The notes beneath the pieces are model-generated. The model did no database searches and was not told the DNA's origin. It saw nothing but the letters and a program-made list of their open reading frames with translations. Of a stretch of DNA of 64,000 nucleotides, positions 46,082-55,635 are shown piece after piece. The stretch is taken from positions 322,825-386,824 of the forward strand of contig CAYULF010000003.1 of assembly GCA_964445695.1 (NCBI GenBank), written 5' to 3'. Each line of letters starts with the position of its first letter. The first letter of the stretch is position 1. The stretch comes from JAUIKM01 sp964445695. GTDB lineage: Bacteria > Bacteroidota > Ignavibacteria > Kapaibacteriales > UBA7675. Made by a program: the position numbers and the translations under genes.

Positions 46082-48898
46082 TCAGAGATCGACTTTGACG
46101 CCGAAGTGACTCCAGAAGGAGTAGAACTCCCGAACAATCGGACGATTCTCCGTGCCGACGTAGTAACGCAGCGGCTCATCGGTCAGGTTGAGCAGTTCGG
46201 CAAAAACGCGAATGTTATCCGCGACCAGATAAGAAGCCGAAAAGTCGACCTGCATGTGGTTGTCGTAGAAAATGTCGCTCTCAGCGTCGTCGCCCACTTC
46301 GTCCAGGTAGGAACCATGCAGGTTGAGCGAGATACGCGCGGAAACGCCATGTTTCTCGTAGGAGAGTGCAAAGTTGGCCGTGTGCTCGGACTGGCCGGGC
46401 AGCGTGACCTCTTCATCGCGACCTGGAATTTTCGTTTCCGAATCCGTCCAGGTGTAGTTCGCATAGATACCCAGACCGTTGAGTTCGCCCGGCAGGAAAG
46501 TCAGCTGCTGCTCCCATGCGACTTCGGCGCCCATCAGCGTCGCGTCGTCGGCATTGAGCGGCTGAACCTGCTCCCAACCGTCGAAATCGCCGCCGGAAAC
46601 GGTCGTAATCGAAGGATAGATCACGTCGGTCAGGTTTTTGTAGAACACACCGAGCGAGATGATACCGAGTGGTTCGATGTAGTGCTCGGCCATAAGGTCG
46701 ATGTTCATCGACGAAGTCGGGTCGAGCGCCGGGTTACCGACTTCCAGTTCCTCATCCTCGCGATTGATGATGCGGTACGGGGCCAGATCGTAGTAGTTCG
46801 GACGCGCGATCGTCGTCGTGTAAGCCGCGCGCAGGTTGGTGTTTTCGTTCAGACGATAACGGGCGTGCAGCATCGGCAGGATGTTCGTGTAGTCGTCCGT
46901 GCCTTCGATCGACGTGGTCGAAGCGTAGTCGCCGTCTTCATCGAACTCAACCACATTGCCGGTGTAGTCCAGCGAAGTCATTTCCATGCGCACGCCGGGC
47001 AGGACCATCAGCTCACCGAAGTTGATCGTGGTCATGACGTAGGCGGCGATGATGTCTTCCGTCGCTTCGTAGTTGGAAGGATCCGTGTCGGCACGCGAGT
47101 CGCCTTCGTTGTACTCAAAATCGCCGAGCCGGCTGTCGACGAGTGCGTCAACTTTGTCCGGATCGGAGTTGAGACCGGGCGTGTAGTTGTTGTCCAGAAA
47201 ATCTTCAGCTACAAAATCGCCAATGACCTGATCCAGCGTCAGGCCGTTGCCGTCGCCGTCCTCGTAGTCGTCGTAGATGTCGACTTTGTTGACGCGGTCC
47301 TTGGTTTTGGCGCGGAATTTACCGCCGATTTTCACCGTCGCCGGATAGTCGGCCAGCGAGTACGGCATTTCCAGGTTCAGTGCAGCCGTAAAGTCCTGGT
47401 CCGTCGTCAGGTTGTTTTCAATCACCAGCTCGTCGAATTCAAATGCGGTGTAATCCGTGAACAGGTTGCCCGGATCGGTAAAAGTCGGCAGGTCGGGATC
47501 GCTGACGTCGTAGGTCATGTCCGTGCCGTCCGTGGCGAAGTTGATGTCGCGACGATCCGGTTCATCTTCTTCGGCATAGGAGTACGACAGGTTGTAGTCC
47601 AGGGTCATGTTCGAGATCAGGTGCTCACCGCCGCCGGCGATGCTCCAGATGGTTTGCTCCTCATAACGGTTTTTCAGTTCGCGCTCAAACTCACCGCCGT
47701 CGACAGCGCCGGAATTGGCATTGACGGCCGTGTAATCGCCTTTGTCCCAGCGCACGCGGGCGCGGCGACGATATTCCTGGTCGCCGAACTGGTTAAACAA
47801 ACCGCGGATGTACACTTTGGAGTTGTCGTCGAGTTTATAGTCGATCGTCGAGCTGATACCGAGGCGCTCGCGCGTGATCACGTAGTCGCGCAGCTGCATA
47901 TCACCAATCACATTGGCTCCCGCCGGCGGAGTGATACCGAAGTCTTCCGGAAAATCTTCCAGATCGCCGCTCAGGATCCACTCCATTTCGTTGTTGTCCG
48001 AGCCGCGTTCCGTGCGGAAATACGACGCGCTCAGCAGTATGCCGAAATTGCTGTCGTCGCCCAGTTTTGTGCCGTAGGTACCGGCGGCCTGGTAGTTGAG
48101 GTCGCCGACGATGTCGTTGTAGCCGCCCGCCACGGTCAGTTTGTAGATCGGTTCGTAGTAGTCGAACGCACTTTTGGTAATCAGGTTGATCGAGCCGCCG
48201 ATGGCGTCGCCGTCCATGTCGGGCGTGATCGCCTTGCTGACTTCGATCGAGGCCAGGGCGTCCGAGGGAATCACGTCGAGCGCAACGGAGCGGATATCGC
48301 CTTCGGGCGAGGGCACGCGTTCTCCATTGATCTGCACGGAGTTGAGGCGCGCCTCGGTACCGCGGATCAGCACGTAACGGCCTTCACCCTGGTCGCGCTG
48401 GACCGAGGTGCCGGGAATGCGTTGCAGCGCTTCGGCCGTGTTGAGGTCGGGAAAACGACCAATGGCGTCGGCGGCGACGATGTTCTTGATGTTGGACGCG
48501 GTTTTCTGCTGGTTCAGGGCTTTGACCTGACCTTCGCGAATACCGGAAATGAGGACGTCGCCCGTGGTGAACTCCACGGTTTTCATTTCGACGTCATAAA
48601 CATTTGCGCTGCCGGCTTTCACCGTTATCGACATGCGCACCGTTTCATAACCCAGATAGGTTACGACCAGTGTGTAGTCGCCGGCTTTGACTCCGGGAAT
48701 GGTGTATCGGCCGGTGCGGTCCGACGCATCTCCAATTTGTGTTCCGTCGAGAACCACATGTGCGCCGATCAGGCGCTTGCCGGATTCAACTTCCGAAACC
48801 GTGCCCGTCAGGGTACCTGTTTCCTGCGCCATTACAACGCCGTTAAGGCCGAGTAATGCTCCAAGCATTAACAAACAAAGGTGCCGTGCGAGTTGCAT
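46082..48898 (-). CDS. TonB-dependent receptor with carboxypeptidase-like N-domain
   Basis: About 938 residues. The internal ATG is preferred: GTGGAGC precedes it and a signal peptide starts there (LCLLMLGALLGLNGVVMAQ). Residues about 24-105 are a CarboxypepD_reg-like domain (TGTLTGTVSEVESGKRLIGA). The plug follows (about 125-245: NTAEALQRIPGTSVQRDQGEG, GGSINLITKSAF). The remainder is a 22-strand barrel rich in Asp/Glu loops, ending in strand FYSFWSHFGVKVDL. It imports an unidentified large ligand at the outer membrane with TonB-ExbBD energy. No SusD-like partner gene is adjacent, so it is not a Sus-type pair; one family of such stand-alone receptors handles sugars or siderophores, but the ligand cannot be read here. 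Confidence 0.9.
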   Translation of the reverse strand: MQLARHLCLLMLGALLGLNGVVMAQETGTLTGTVSEVESGKRLIGAHVVLDGTQIGDASDRTGRYTIPGVKAGDYTLVVTYLGYETVRMSITVKAGSANVYDVEMKTVEFTTGDVLISGIREGQVKALNQQKTASNIKNIVAADAIGRFPDLNTAEALQRIPGTSVQRDQGEGRYVLIRGTEARLNSVQINGERVPSPEGDIRSVALDVIPSDALASIEVSKAITPDMDGDAIGGSINLITKSAFDYYEPIYKLTVAGGYNDIVGDLNYQAAGTYGTKLGDDSNFGILLSASYFRTERGSDNNEMEWILSGDLEDFPEDFGITPPAGANVIGDMQLRDYVITRERLGISSTIDYKLDDNSKVYIRGLFNQFGDQEYRRRARVRWDKGDYTAVNANSGAVDGGEFERELKNRYEEQTIWSIAGGGEHLISNMTLDYNLSYSYAEEDEPDRRDINFATDGTDMTYDVSDPDLPTFTDPGNLFTDYTAFEFDELVIENNLTTDQDFTAALNLEMPYSLADYPATVKIGGKFRAKTKDRVNKVDIYDDYEDGDGNGLTLDQVIGDFVAEDFLDNNYTPGLNSDPDKVDALVDSRLGDFEYNEGDSRADTDPSNYEATEDIIAAYVMTTINFGELMVLPGVRMEMTSLDYTGNVVEFDEDGDYASTTSIEGTDDYTNILPMLHARYRLNENTNLRAAYTTTIARPNYYDLAPYRIINREDEELEVGNPALDPTSSMNIDLMAEHYIEPLGIISLGVFYKNLTDVIYPSITTVSGGDFDGWEQVQPLNADDATLMGAEVAWEQQLTFLPGELNGLGIYANYTWTDSETKIPGRDEEVTLPGQSEHTANFALSYEKHGVSARISLNLHGSYLDEVGDDAESDIFYDNHMQVDFSASYLVADNIRVFAELLNLTDEPLRYYVGTENRPIVREFYSFWSHFGVKVDL

Positions 48899-49127
48899 AG
48901 ACCGCGTGCTCCACTTAATTCTTGAGAAGGTACAAAGGATTAGAGACTCGTCACTGATTGGGAGAGATTCAGGCAATGTTGTGCTATTCTTGCCCCACCG
49001 ATTGCCACGTGCAAGCGGGTATAGCTTCACAAAAATATCACTGCGAAGTTACCCTGCTGCTGTCAATTTGTTGTAATAATGTTGCGGCGACAACCACATG
49101 GGCAAACTTACATTCGGGCGGACGCAG

Positions 49128-49180
49128 GATGTTAACAATTCGTTGCCTGATAATCGGCTTCGCGATGTTAACAATTCGTT
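49128..49180 (+). repeat. two 17-bp direct repeats 36 bp apart
   Basis: GATGTTAACAATTCGTT occurs at 49128-49144 and 49164-49180 in an otherwise gene-free region. The spacing is about 3.5 helical turns. Possible binding sites, or part of the adjoining repeat. Confidence 0.6.
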
Positions 49181-49198
49181 ACGGTGGTTCGGCCAGAT

Positions 49199-49300
49199 GA
49201 TTGCAGCGCGCCCGGCATTGCCGTCCGCTTGCTTTTTGACTTTTTTGTTTGTCGGCGGGTTCGGAGCGGCGAGACGTCCGATACCGGAGCTGTTTAAATG
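49199..49300 (+). repeat. dispersed repeat, partial copy D
   Basis: Begins GATTGCAGCGC, as copies A and B do, and has the core TTTTGTTTGTC (49243-49253). The frame reads LTFLFVGGFGAA, close to copy C, then stops at 49301. Only the 5' ~100 bases are present. Confidence 0.55.
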
Positions 49301-49402
49301 ACAGTTTGCGCGCCGGGGTGAAGACAGCGAACTGACATCCTCAAATGCATCGGCCGGGTTGACTGCCGGTGATGGAATTTATGCGATCGGGACCAAGTTA
49401 AT

Positions 49403-49873
49403 AGACAAAATACTTCAAGTTGGTTGAGGATTCGATGGTTTTTTGAGTGAAATCAATTGGGCCCCACCCCCGACCACCACCACCAGACAAAAAACCACAA
49501 GCCATGGACCAGCCGTCCGGCACCAAACACCAAGTGCTCCCGGATTCAGACGGCCTTCTACCTCCACCACCTCGATCGGGTTTCTGCACGTGCGTCCCGA
49601 TCGCATAAGCAACGTGCAAACTTTTGCAACACTCTCCCGCGCGAAAAAACTGAACGTAGCTGATTTCGTGGTCAAAAGGACCGTCCACACGCCTGAACGG
49701 TCGCTTTTGTGGCCTCCGCACTCGCACACCCGGAGCGTTGTTTACGCTGCACTCGCCCTTTGTTCGTGTAGCCGTCGAGCCGGCACCAATTGCCGACCAA
49801 CCGCTGACCGCTGCACGACAAACAAAACTGTCATAAAGCGAGCGGCGACCGCAAGGGAGAGGCGCTGCAATCA
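49403..49873 (-). repeat. dispersed repeat, full copy A
   Basis: About 470 bp on the minus strand, aligning end to end with copy B. Shared blocks: GATTGCAGCGCCTCTCCC at the 5' end, GGTCGCCGCTCGCTTTATGAC, core TTTTGTTTGTC (49817-49827), a region encoding FDHEISYVQFFRAG, a segment encoding CRTAGPWLVV, a GGTGG/GGGGGTGGGG block, and a 3' TTGATTTCACTCAAA. Frames drift between blocks, so this is either a decayed gene or a non-coding mobile element. Confidence 0.65.
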
Positions 49874-49984
49874 TCCTCAGTGCGGACAGCCTCCGGTTGA
49901 ACCGCCTGCCACGGCCATTTTTGGTATATTCAGGGTCTGTCCAAACAATACAAACACAAACATTGTTATACAACGGAGTGCCGG

Positions 49985-51823
49985 ATGAGTCTGCTGCAGG
50001 AGTTAAACGATCGGTACATGGAAGTACACCGCCTGAAGGAAGAAGCGTTCTGGCGCAGTAAAATGGGCCTGGCCGACGCGCGTGACGGCGAGTTTGCCGA
50101 GCGTGAGATTGCGATGAAAAACTACATCAGCAATCCCGCCCCGATTGCGACTATTCGTGCAGAACTGGAACGCTCGGACCTCAATCAGGACGAACGCACA
50201 GGATTGGAAGGCTGGCTGCGCTACTTTGAAGCCAATGCCATTGACGATCCGGAAGCACGCGCCCTCCAGAACGACATCATCGAAGCCGAAGGCAGGCTGG
50301 AACAGGCGCGACGAAACATGAAGCTGGGTTTTGTGCATCCGCAAACAGCCGTGTTTACAGAGGCTTCGTCCGTGGAACTGAGCCTGAAAATCTCATCCGC
50401 CGCCGATGCCGACGAACGCAAAGCCGCATGGCTGGGGCTGAAGTCAATCGAGCCCTTTGTGTTAAACAACGGTCTTATTGAAGTTGTTAAGATGCGCAAC
50501 AAACTGGGGCGCATGCTCGGCTACGAGGATTATTACGACTACAAAGTCAGCGTTAACGAAGGATTTTCCAAAAAGGCGCTGTTCGACATTCTGGATGAAC
50601 TGGAGGAAAAAACGCGTCCCGCAGCGGAACGCCTCGTCGACGACGTCGCCGCCCAATTCGGCGATGACGCCCGCGACGCCTGGAATTTTGATCACTACAC
50701 ACGCGGGGACTTAACACATTCGCTCGATCCCTACATGCCTTTCAGCGAGTCCTTCAGTATATGGGGTCGCAGTTTCGCGGCCCTGGGCATCGAGTTCCGC
50801 GGCGCGGAGTTAACCCTCGATCTGGTACAGCGCAAAGGCAAACACGACAATGGTTTCATGCACGGTCCGCGGCCGGGATATGTGCGCGACGGCGAATTTT
50901 TACCGGCCAAAATCAACTTCACAGCCAACGCCCTGCCGGGACGCGTCGGCAGCGGTAAACGGGCGATCGAAACCTTCCTGCACGAGGGCGGCCACGCGGC
51001 GCACTTCAGCAATATTGCGATGCCGGCGCCCTGCTTCAGCCAGGAATTCACGCCATTCTCAGTTGCGCTGGCCGAAACGCAATCGATGTTTATGGACGCG
51101 TTCACCGGCGATGCGGACTGGCTTTCACGCTACGCAAGAACGCGTGAGGGCGAACGCATTCCGCTTGAGCTCGTCAAGAAAATTGTGGCCAACGACCACG
51201 ACATGCTGGCGTTTACGCTGCGGCGCATGCTGGCAATCGTGTACTCGGAAAAGGCGATCTATGAAATGCCCGAGGACGAGTTGACTCCGGACAATATCCT
51301 GGCAGCCGCGCGTGCGGCGGAAAGTCGCATGTTGTGTTTAAACGATTCGCCGCGCCCGGCGCTCAGCGTGCCGCACCTGCTTTCCGGCGAAGCCAGCGCC
51401 TACTATCATGGCTACGTGCTTGCGCGTATGGCGGTGTTTCAGACGCGCGAGTTTTTCCGCAAACGCGACGGCTACCTGCTCGACAATCCGCGTATCGGCC
51501 CCGACCTGACCAAAACGTACTGGCAGCCCGGCAACCTGACGCCATTCCCCGATCTTGTTAAACAACTGACCGGTGAGGAGTTTTCGGCGCGCGCTACGGT
51601 TGATCTGGTCAATACGCCCAAAGAACAGATCCTGCAGCGCGCCGAAGCGGACTTTGCGCGCGAACGCGAACTGCCGCAGTTTAAAGGCACGGTCGATTTG
51701 AAAGCGGACATCACCGTGGCACACGGCGATGAAGTGATCGCATCGACAACAGAGGGTTTGAGTTTCGAGGACATGAGCGAGGCTTTCAGTCGCTGGATAC
51801 GTACATTGGAAGCCAAAAATTAA
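49985..51823 (+). CDS. M3-family (oligoendopeptidase-like) zinc metallopeptidase
   Basis: 612 residues, cytoplasmic, no signal peptide. Zinc site HEGGH at residues 333-337 (TFLHEGGHAAHF) with a third ligand E364 (ALAETQSMFMD), the M3 pattern of HExxH plus Glu about 25-30 residues on. The helical N-terminal two thirds (EELEEKTRPAAERLVDD and others) and the C-terminal substrate-binding YYHGYVLARMAVFQTREFF region agree with oligoendopeptidase/thimet-type enzymes, which clip short peptides. The length is normal for the family. The ATG is preceded by ACGGAGTGCCGG. Repeat copy A lies in its upstream region. Confidence 0.85.
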   Translation: MSLLQELNDRYMEVHRLKEEAFWRSKMGLADARDGEFAEREIAMKNYISNPAPIATIRAELERSDLNQDERTGLEGWLRYFEANAIDDPEARALQNDIIEAEGRLEQARRNMKLGFVHPQTAVFTEASSVELSLKISSAADADERKAAWLGLKSIEPFVLNNGLIEVVKMRNKLGRMLGYEDYYDYKVSVNEGFSKKALFDILDELEEKTRPAAERLVDDVAAQFGDDARDAWNFDHYTRGDLTHSLDPYMPFSESFSIWGRSFAALGIEFRGAELTLDLVQRKGKHDNGFMHGPRPGYVRDGEFLPAKINFTANALPGRVGSGKRAIETFLHEGGHAAHFSNIAMPAPCFSQEFTPFSVALAETQSMFMDAFTGDADWLSRYARTREGERIPLELVKKIVANDHDMLAFTLRRMLAIVYSEKAIYEMPEDELTPDNILAAARAAESRMLCLNDSPRPALSVPHLLSGEASAYYHGYVLARMAVFQTREFFRKRDGYLLDNPRIGPDLTKTYWQPGNLTPFPDLVKQLTGEEFSARATVDLVNTPKEQILQRAEADFARERELPQFKGTVDLKADITVAHGDEVIASTTEGLSFEDMSEAFSRWIRTLEAKN

Positions 51824-51892
51824 GTCCCCGGACCTCCCTGCCGTATATTCCCGCTACAAGTGTTTTCTGTAACGACCAACCGGCAGTCCAGC

Positions 51893-53365
51893 ATGTCCAG
51901 CCATGTCACAGATAAATGCCGCAGCCTCGTCTGGCTGCGGCGCGACCTGCGTTTACACGACCACCGCGCTCTGGCGGCCGCGCTTGCACATCGCGGCTCT
52001 GTCTGCCTCATTTTTGTGTTTGACACGGATGTTCTGGCGCGCTTCGACAACCTGCGGGACCGGCGTTTAACCTTCCTGGCCGAACAACTGGCGGATTTAA
52101 ACAGACGACTGGCTCCGCGCGGCGGCAGGATTCATCTGTTTCACGGACGCGCCACAGAAATTGTACCCCGCATCGCCGCCGCTCTGGGCGTTGAACGCGT
52201 CGTAGCCGGCTGCGACTACGAACCCGCGTCCAAAGCGCGCGATGCCGCAGTTCAAAAGGAGTTAAACAAACACGGCATTGACTTTGAGCAGCCGGTCGAT
52301 CATCTGATAATGCCCGCGGATCGTGTTCGCAAAGGCGACGGCACACCCTACAAAGTCTACACGCCCTTTTCCAAACAGTGGCGCGCGGTGCTGCAGGAAG
52401 CCGACTACGCCGAAGCCGTCGTCAATGACCAGGGCCGCTACGCCGATTCCGCGACGGTCGAACAACAGTTCCATGCGGTGCGGCTGCCTGTGTTGCAGTC
52501 GCCCGACGATGCCGGGGCAATACTTGAACAAATCGGATACCAGCGGGCAGACACCGCCATGTGGGACATTAACCGCGGGCACGAGCTGCTGGCGGACTTT
52601 GCCGCGGGAAAGATGGCGCGGTATCGCGAGGAGCGTGACTTTATGGCGCGTCCCGGCACCAGTCGCCTCTCCCCCTACCTGCGGTTTGGTTTGATCTCGA
52701 TACGCGAGGCGTTCCGTGCCGCGCGCAAAACGATCGGCGACGGCGTGTGGGTCAACGAGCTGATCTGGCGCGAATTCTACGCCATGATCCTGCACTTCTT
52801 CCCGGAAAGCGCCACGGAGGAGTTTAACGCCAAGTACCGCGGCACGCTGGACTGGAACCGCAGCGATGAGGATTTTTCGCGGTTCTGCGAGGGCCGCACG
52901 GGTTATCCGATCGTCGACGCGGCCGTGCGCGAGCTGTTGGAAACGGGCTGGATGCACAACCGCGCGCGCATGATCACGGCGTGTTTTCTGACCAAGGATT
53001 TGTTTGTCGACTGGCGGCGCGGTGAAGAATTTTTTGCGCAACATTTGATGGACTACGAACTGGCGTCCAATGCCGGCGGCTGGCAGTGGGCGGCGTCGAC
53101 CGGCACCGACGCCGCGCCCTACTTCCGCGTGTTTAACCCCTGGCTGCAGGGCAAGAAATTCGACGCTGAAGGCGCGTACATCCGCCGTTTTGTTCCCGAA
53201 CTCAAAAACGCGCCGCTGCAGCGCCTGCACGAACCTCCGTCCGACGACCTGTTTGCAGCTGGATCGGACTATCCCGCGCCGATGGTCGACCACCGACGGG
53301 CCAAGGAAAAAGCCATCGCGGAGTTCAAAAAAGCCGAAGAGCGTTTTGCCACACGAGACCATTAA
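51893..53365 (+). CDS. phrB: deoxyribodipyrimidine photolyase (cryptochrome/photolyase family)
   Basis: About 490 residues from the second start (ATG); the upstream GTG adds 11 residues. The N-terminal antenna domain starts SLVWLRRDLRLHDHRALAAA. FAD-binding motifs follow: ELIWREFYAMILHFFP, RTGYPIVDAAVRELLETGWM and HNRARMITACFLTKD, then NAGGWQWAASTGTDAAPYF with the Trp residues of the electron-transfer chain. This matches class I CPD photolyases, which repair UV-made cyclobutane dimers with blue light. A CPD photolyase is more likely than a cryptochrome because the repair-type DNA-binding loop is intact. The gene begins about 40-70 bases after the M3 peptidase and probably shares its transcript. 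Confidence 0.93.
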   Translation: MSSHVTDKCRSLVWLRRDLRLHDHRALAAALAHRGSVCLIFVFDTDVLARFDNLRDRRLTFLAEQLADLNRRLAPRGGRIHLFHGRATEIVPRIAAALGVERVVAGCDYEPASKARDAAVQKELNKHGIDFEQPVDHLIMPADRVRKGDGTPYKVYTPFSKQWRAVLQEADYAEAVVNDQGRYADSATVEQQFHAVRLPVLQSPDDAGAILEQIGYQRADTAMWDINRGHELLADFAAGKMARYREERDFMARPGTSRLSPYLRFGLISIREAFRAARKTIGDGVWVNELIWREFYAMILHFFPESATEEFNAKYRGTLDWNRSDEDFSRFCEGRTGYPIVDAAVRELLETGWMHNRARMITACFLTKDLFVDWRRGEEFFAQHLMDYELASNAGGWQWAASTGTDAAPYFRVFNPWLQGKKFDAEGAYIRRFVPELKNAPLQRLHEPPSDDLFAAGSDYPAPMVDHRRAKEKAIAEFKKAEERFATRDH

Positions 53366-53434
53366 ATTACTCTCCGTGTCTTGCCGACATCTCAGACCCC
53401 GGCTGAGAATTCGATCACAATATCTGGAGAACGT

Positions 53435-53896
53435 ATGATTGTGAAATTGAACACCCGCCTTGTCTGGATTGCATGTTCTTTTCTTCTCTTGTTTGTCGTC
53501 GCGTGCAAAGATGACGACAATCCAACCGGCGCAAACGACAACAACGACCCGACAATCAAAGGTTACTGGAGCTTGATTAAATGGGATGACGGCACGTTCA
53601 AGCTGGAGCAGTCGCCGGGGCAAAACTACAATTACTACGCCGACGATGGCTCACTCTACACGATCGGCGGTTTGTGGGCCGGACAGGATCCTGCAAAAGC
53701 GGAACGCGAGTACGTCGGCAAGTGGAAGATCGATCCCGCCGACGACAACTACCTGATTATCACAGATACTGAAGGCGAGTTTGTGGAGCGTTCGAAGATT
53801 GTCGAGTTAAGCAACGAGCGACTGGAACTTCACACTGAAACGCTCAGCATTTCGAACAAAGAGACCATTCGCGTGACGGTTTATGTTCGCACCTGA
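53435..53896 (+). CDS. small lipoprotein, possibly lipocalin-like
   Basis: 153 residues from the internal ATG, which follows CTGGAGAACGT. Lipoprotein signal (LVWIACSFLLLFVVAC, lipobox VVAC) followed by KDDDNPTGAND, an acidic +2 region consistent with surface export. The mature part has strands KGYWSLIKWDDGTFKLE, GKWKIDPADDNYLIIT and RLELHTETLSISNK, the pattern of the short lipocalin-like domains common in Bacteroidota. It follows the photolyase by 69 bases. Confidence 0.7.
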   Translation: MIVKLNTRLVWIACSFLLLFVVACKDDDNPTGANDNNDPTIKGYWSLIKWDDGTFKLEQSPGQNYNYYADDGSLYTIGGLWAGQDPAKAEREYVGKWKIDPADDNYLIITDTEGEFVERSKIVELSNERLELHTETLSISNKETIRVTVYVRT

Positions 53897-53960
53897 ACAG
53901 AACAATTTGATGATCATTCACGGTTCGGTAGAAACGATCCCTCAGTAATCCGACACCAAC

Positions 53961-54953
53961 TCAGAACCACAGTCCGCTCACGCGCCAGACAGGCCCGCGA
54001 GTGATCGGCTGAAAGTAGCGCGGCAGGTGCGAGTCGTCGTGCAGGTGATGCATAAAACGCGGTTGCGCGTTAATCAGCGGCGGATGTTCAGACCTGGTGT
54101 GTCTCGCTTCCGCCGCTATGCGTTCCAGGCGCTGCTCCAATGGCGGGTGCGTCCTCAGGGCCGAGGGCTCCGGCGAACGTCGCCCCGGCATCAGTATCAC
54201 TTCAAGCAGATTGCGGTTGGCCGTGTCGATTTTCTGCAGCGCCGTCATCAACGCGTCCGGATCGCCGCTCAAATGCACGGCGGCGCGATCCGCCTCAAAT
54301 TCACGCGTGCGGCTGAGCGCCGACTGCAGCAACGCGGCGATATTCGGCGCAACAATTAACAAAAGAATCGGCCAGAAAGCGATTTCCATCAGCCCGAAGA
54401 AAAACAGCGGCAGGTTAATAAGTAAAAAGAGCTGTCCAAAGAGCGAAAGAGCGTTGGTTAATCGCATCAAGACGTCCGACAGTCCCATCACATACATGTC
54501 GCGTTGTTTAACATGCGCCGTTTCATGCGCCAGAACGGCGCCCAGTTCGCGCAGGTTGAGACGCCGCAGCAGGCCGTCAGTCAGTGCGATTGATACCTCG
54601 CGCGGCGAGCCGACAACAAAGGCGTTCGGCGCACTGCTGGGAACAAGATAGAGTTCAGGGCGAACCGGAATGCCGGCGCGATGCTGCAGTTCCTCGATCA
54701 ACCAGTACAGGCGCGGCGCCTCCGCCGCTTCGATCCGGCGCGCACCATACATGCGCAGCACCCAACCCGCCGCCATCCGACGAGAAACAAACAGGGCTGT
54801 GAGTCCTGCGATAATCACGTAGAAAACCGTGTCGCGTCCCGGCAACATTGCACCGAGCGCCAACAGCAGCACAAACATGCCGGCTATCATCAGCGCGGTC
54901 TGAACGGCATTTCTGAACGCATGTGGCGATATGTCCGACGGCGGTCGCGCCAC
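53961..54953 (-). CDS. M48-family zinc metalloprotease (HtpX-like)
   Basis: 330 residues. Two N-terminal membrane helices (about 16-58) and two more around residues 165-205 flank the catalytic site. HETAH at residues 143-147 (LAHETAHVKQRD) gives two His ligands and the catalytic Glu; EFEAD (218-222) gives the third ligand. This is the HtpX arrangement, with the active site on the cytoplasmic face, used for quality control of membrane proteins. The canonical HELSH/HELGH is here HETAH, a minor variation. The GTG start lies 3 bases after the upstream GyrI-like gene's stop and is preceded by CAGGAT, so the two are co-transcribed. Confidence 0.9.
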   Translation of the reverse strand: MARPPSDISPHAFRNAVQTALMIAGMFVLLLALGAMLPGRDTVFYVIIAGLTALFVSRRMAAGWVLRMYGARRIEAAEAPRLYWLIEELQHRAGIPVRPELYLVPSSAPNAFVVGSPREVSIALTDGLLRRLNLRELGAVLAHETAHVKQRDMYVMGLSDVLMRLTNALSLFGQLFLLINLPLFFFGLMEIAFWPILLLIVAPNIAALLQSALSRTREFEADRAAVHLSGDPDALMTALQKIDTANRNLLEVILMPGRRSPEPSALRTHPPLEQRLERIAAEARHTRSEHPPLINAQPRFMHHLHDDSHLPRYFQPITRGPVWRVSGLWF

Positions 54954-54956
54954 TGT

Positions 54957-55421
54957 TTAATCCTGGGCCAGGGGTATCAGAATGTCGAGGACGGAATCCG
55001 ACTCGTTCAGGCGGAAACGTTCGTCGTAGCGCTCCAGATCAAAGCTGTGGTCGACGTCCAGCCCCTGCTCGCGGATCGTCCGCAGGACCGCATGAATTGT
55101 TTGTCCGTAGGTAGCCAGAGCGCCGTGGTGTTCAAAACGAAGGTATTGTCGCTGTGGCAGAACCAACGTTGTCATGCCCGCCGGCAATTTGGCAAGACTA
55201 TCGAGTTCCTTTGCCGCCATGTACTCCAGTTTTGTCGGTTCGCCGTCCGGCGTCTCCAGATTAAAACAGACGGCATAGCGCGTAGCGGAAGCGTCGAGCT
55301 GCGCCAGCCGCGGTCCGATGCGACGCCACAGAACGGGAATATCGCTGCTCCCGGCCGTTGTTAAAATTCTTTCGCCGACTAGATTCAGTTCAGGCAGTGT
55401 GATCAGTTCGTAGTTCATCAT
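54957..55421 (-). CDS. GyrI-like (effector-binding domain) protein
   Basis: 154 residues forming a stand-alone SHS2-repeat GyrI/AraC-effector-binding domain: ELITLPELNLVGERILTT, a central LVLPQRQYLRFEHHGAL strand-turn, and the terminal LERYDERF.......LDILIPL, which is the classical end of the family. There is no helix-turn-helix domain, so it is not itself a DNA-binding regulator; such single domains bind hydrophobic small molecules or sequester ligands. Paired with the M48 protease gene in one transcript. Homologous to the gene at 55636-56121. Confidence 0.85.
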   Translation of the reverse strand: MMNYELITLPELNLVGERILTTAGSSDIPVLWRRIGPRLAQLDASATRYAVCFNLETPDGEPTKLEYMAAKELDSLAKLPAGMTTLVLPQRQYLRFEHHGALATYGQTIHAVLRTIREQGLDVDHSFDLERYDERFRLNESDSVLDILIPLAQD

Positions 55422-55635
55422 GTGTTTCGCGGAGATCCGGATGTCGTTGTTTAACCTGTTTTCTGCGGACGATCAGCGCGCCGCTTGATTTTTTACACAG
55501 CTTCCCGCAGGCGATGATAAAGTGTTAAACTCATCGATGCTGCGGCAGCCGGTTTGCATTTGCAGGCGTGTAAATAGGTCATTCCTCCGCGCACTATGAA
55601 CGCGCGGCTGAAAGAAGCTGAGCCGGACAGTCGCT

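Larger units (their letters stand above)
49181..49984. other. repeat-filled intergenic region
   Basis: Contains only repeat copies D (49199-49300) and A (49403-49873, opposite strand) and the promoter region of the M3 peptidase. Open frames on both strands here are repeat-derived. Confidence 0.5.

Noticed and set aside
46106..48856. A 916-codon open frame antisense to the TonB receptor
   Set aside because: It lies entirely on the opposite strand of a clear TonB receptor. The peptide is His/Arg/Val-rich, as expected from the complement of Asp/Thr-rich coding DNA, and matches no fold.
49398..49973. 191-codon minus-strand open frame over repeat copy A
   Set aside because: Its peptide follows one frame of the dispersed repeat; copy B is interrupted in the same frame, so coding is not conserved.
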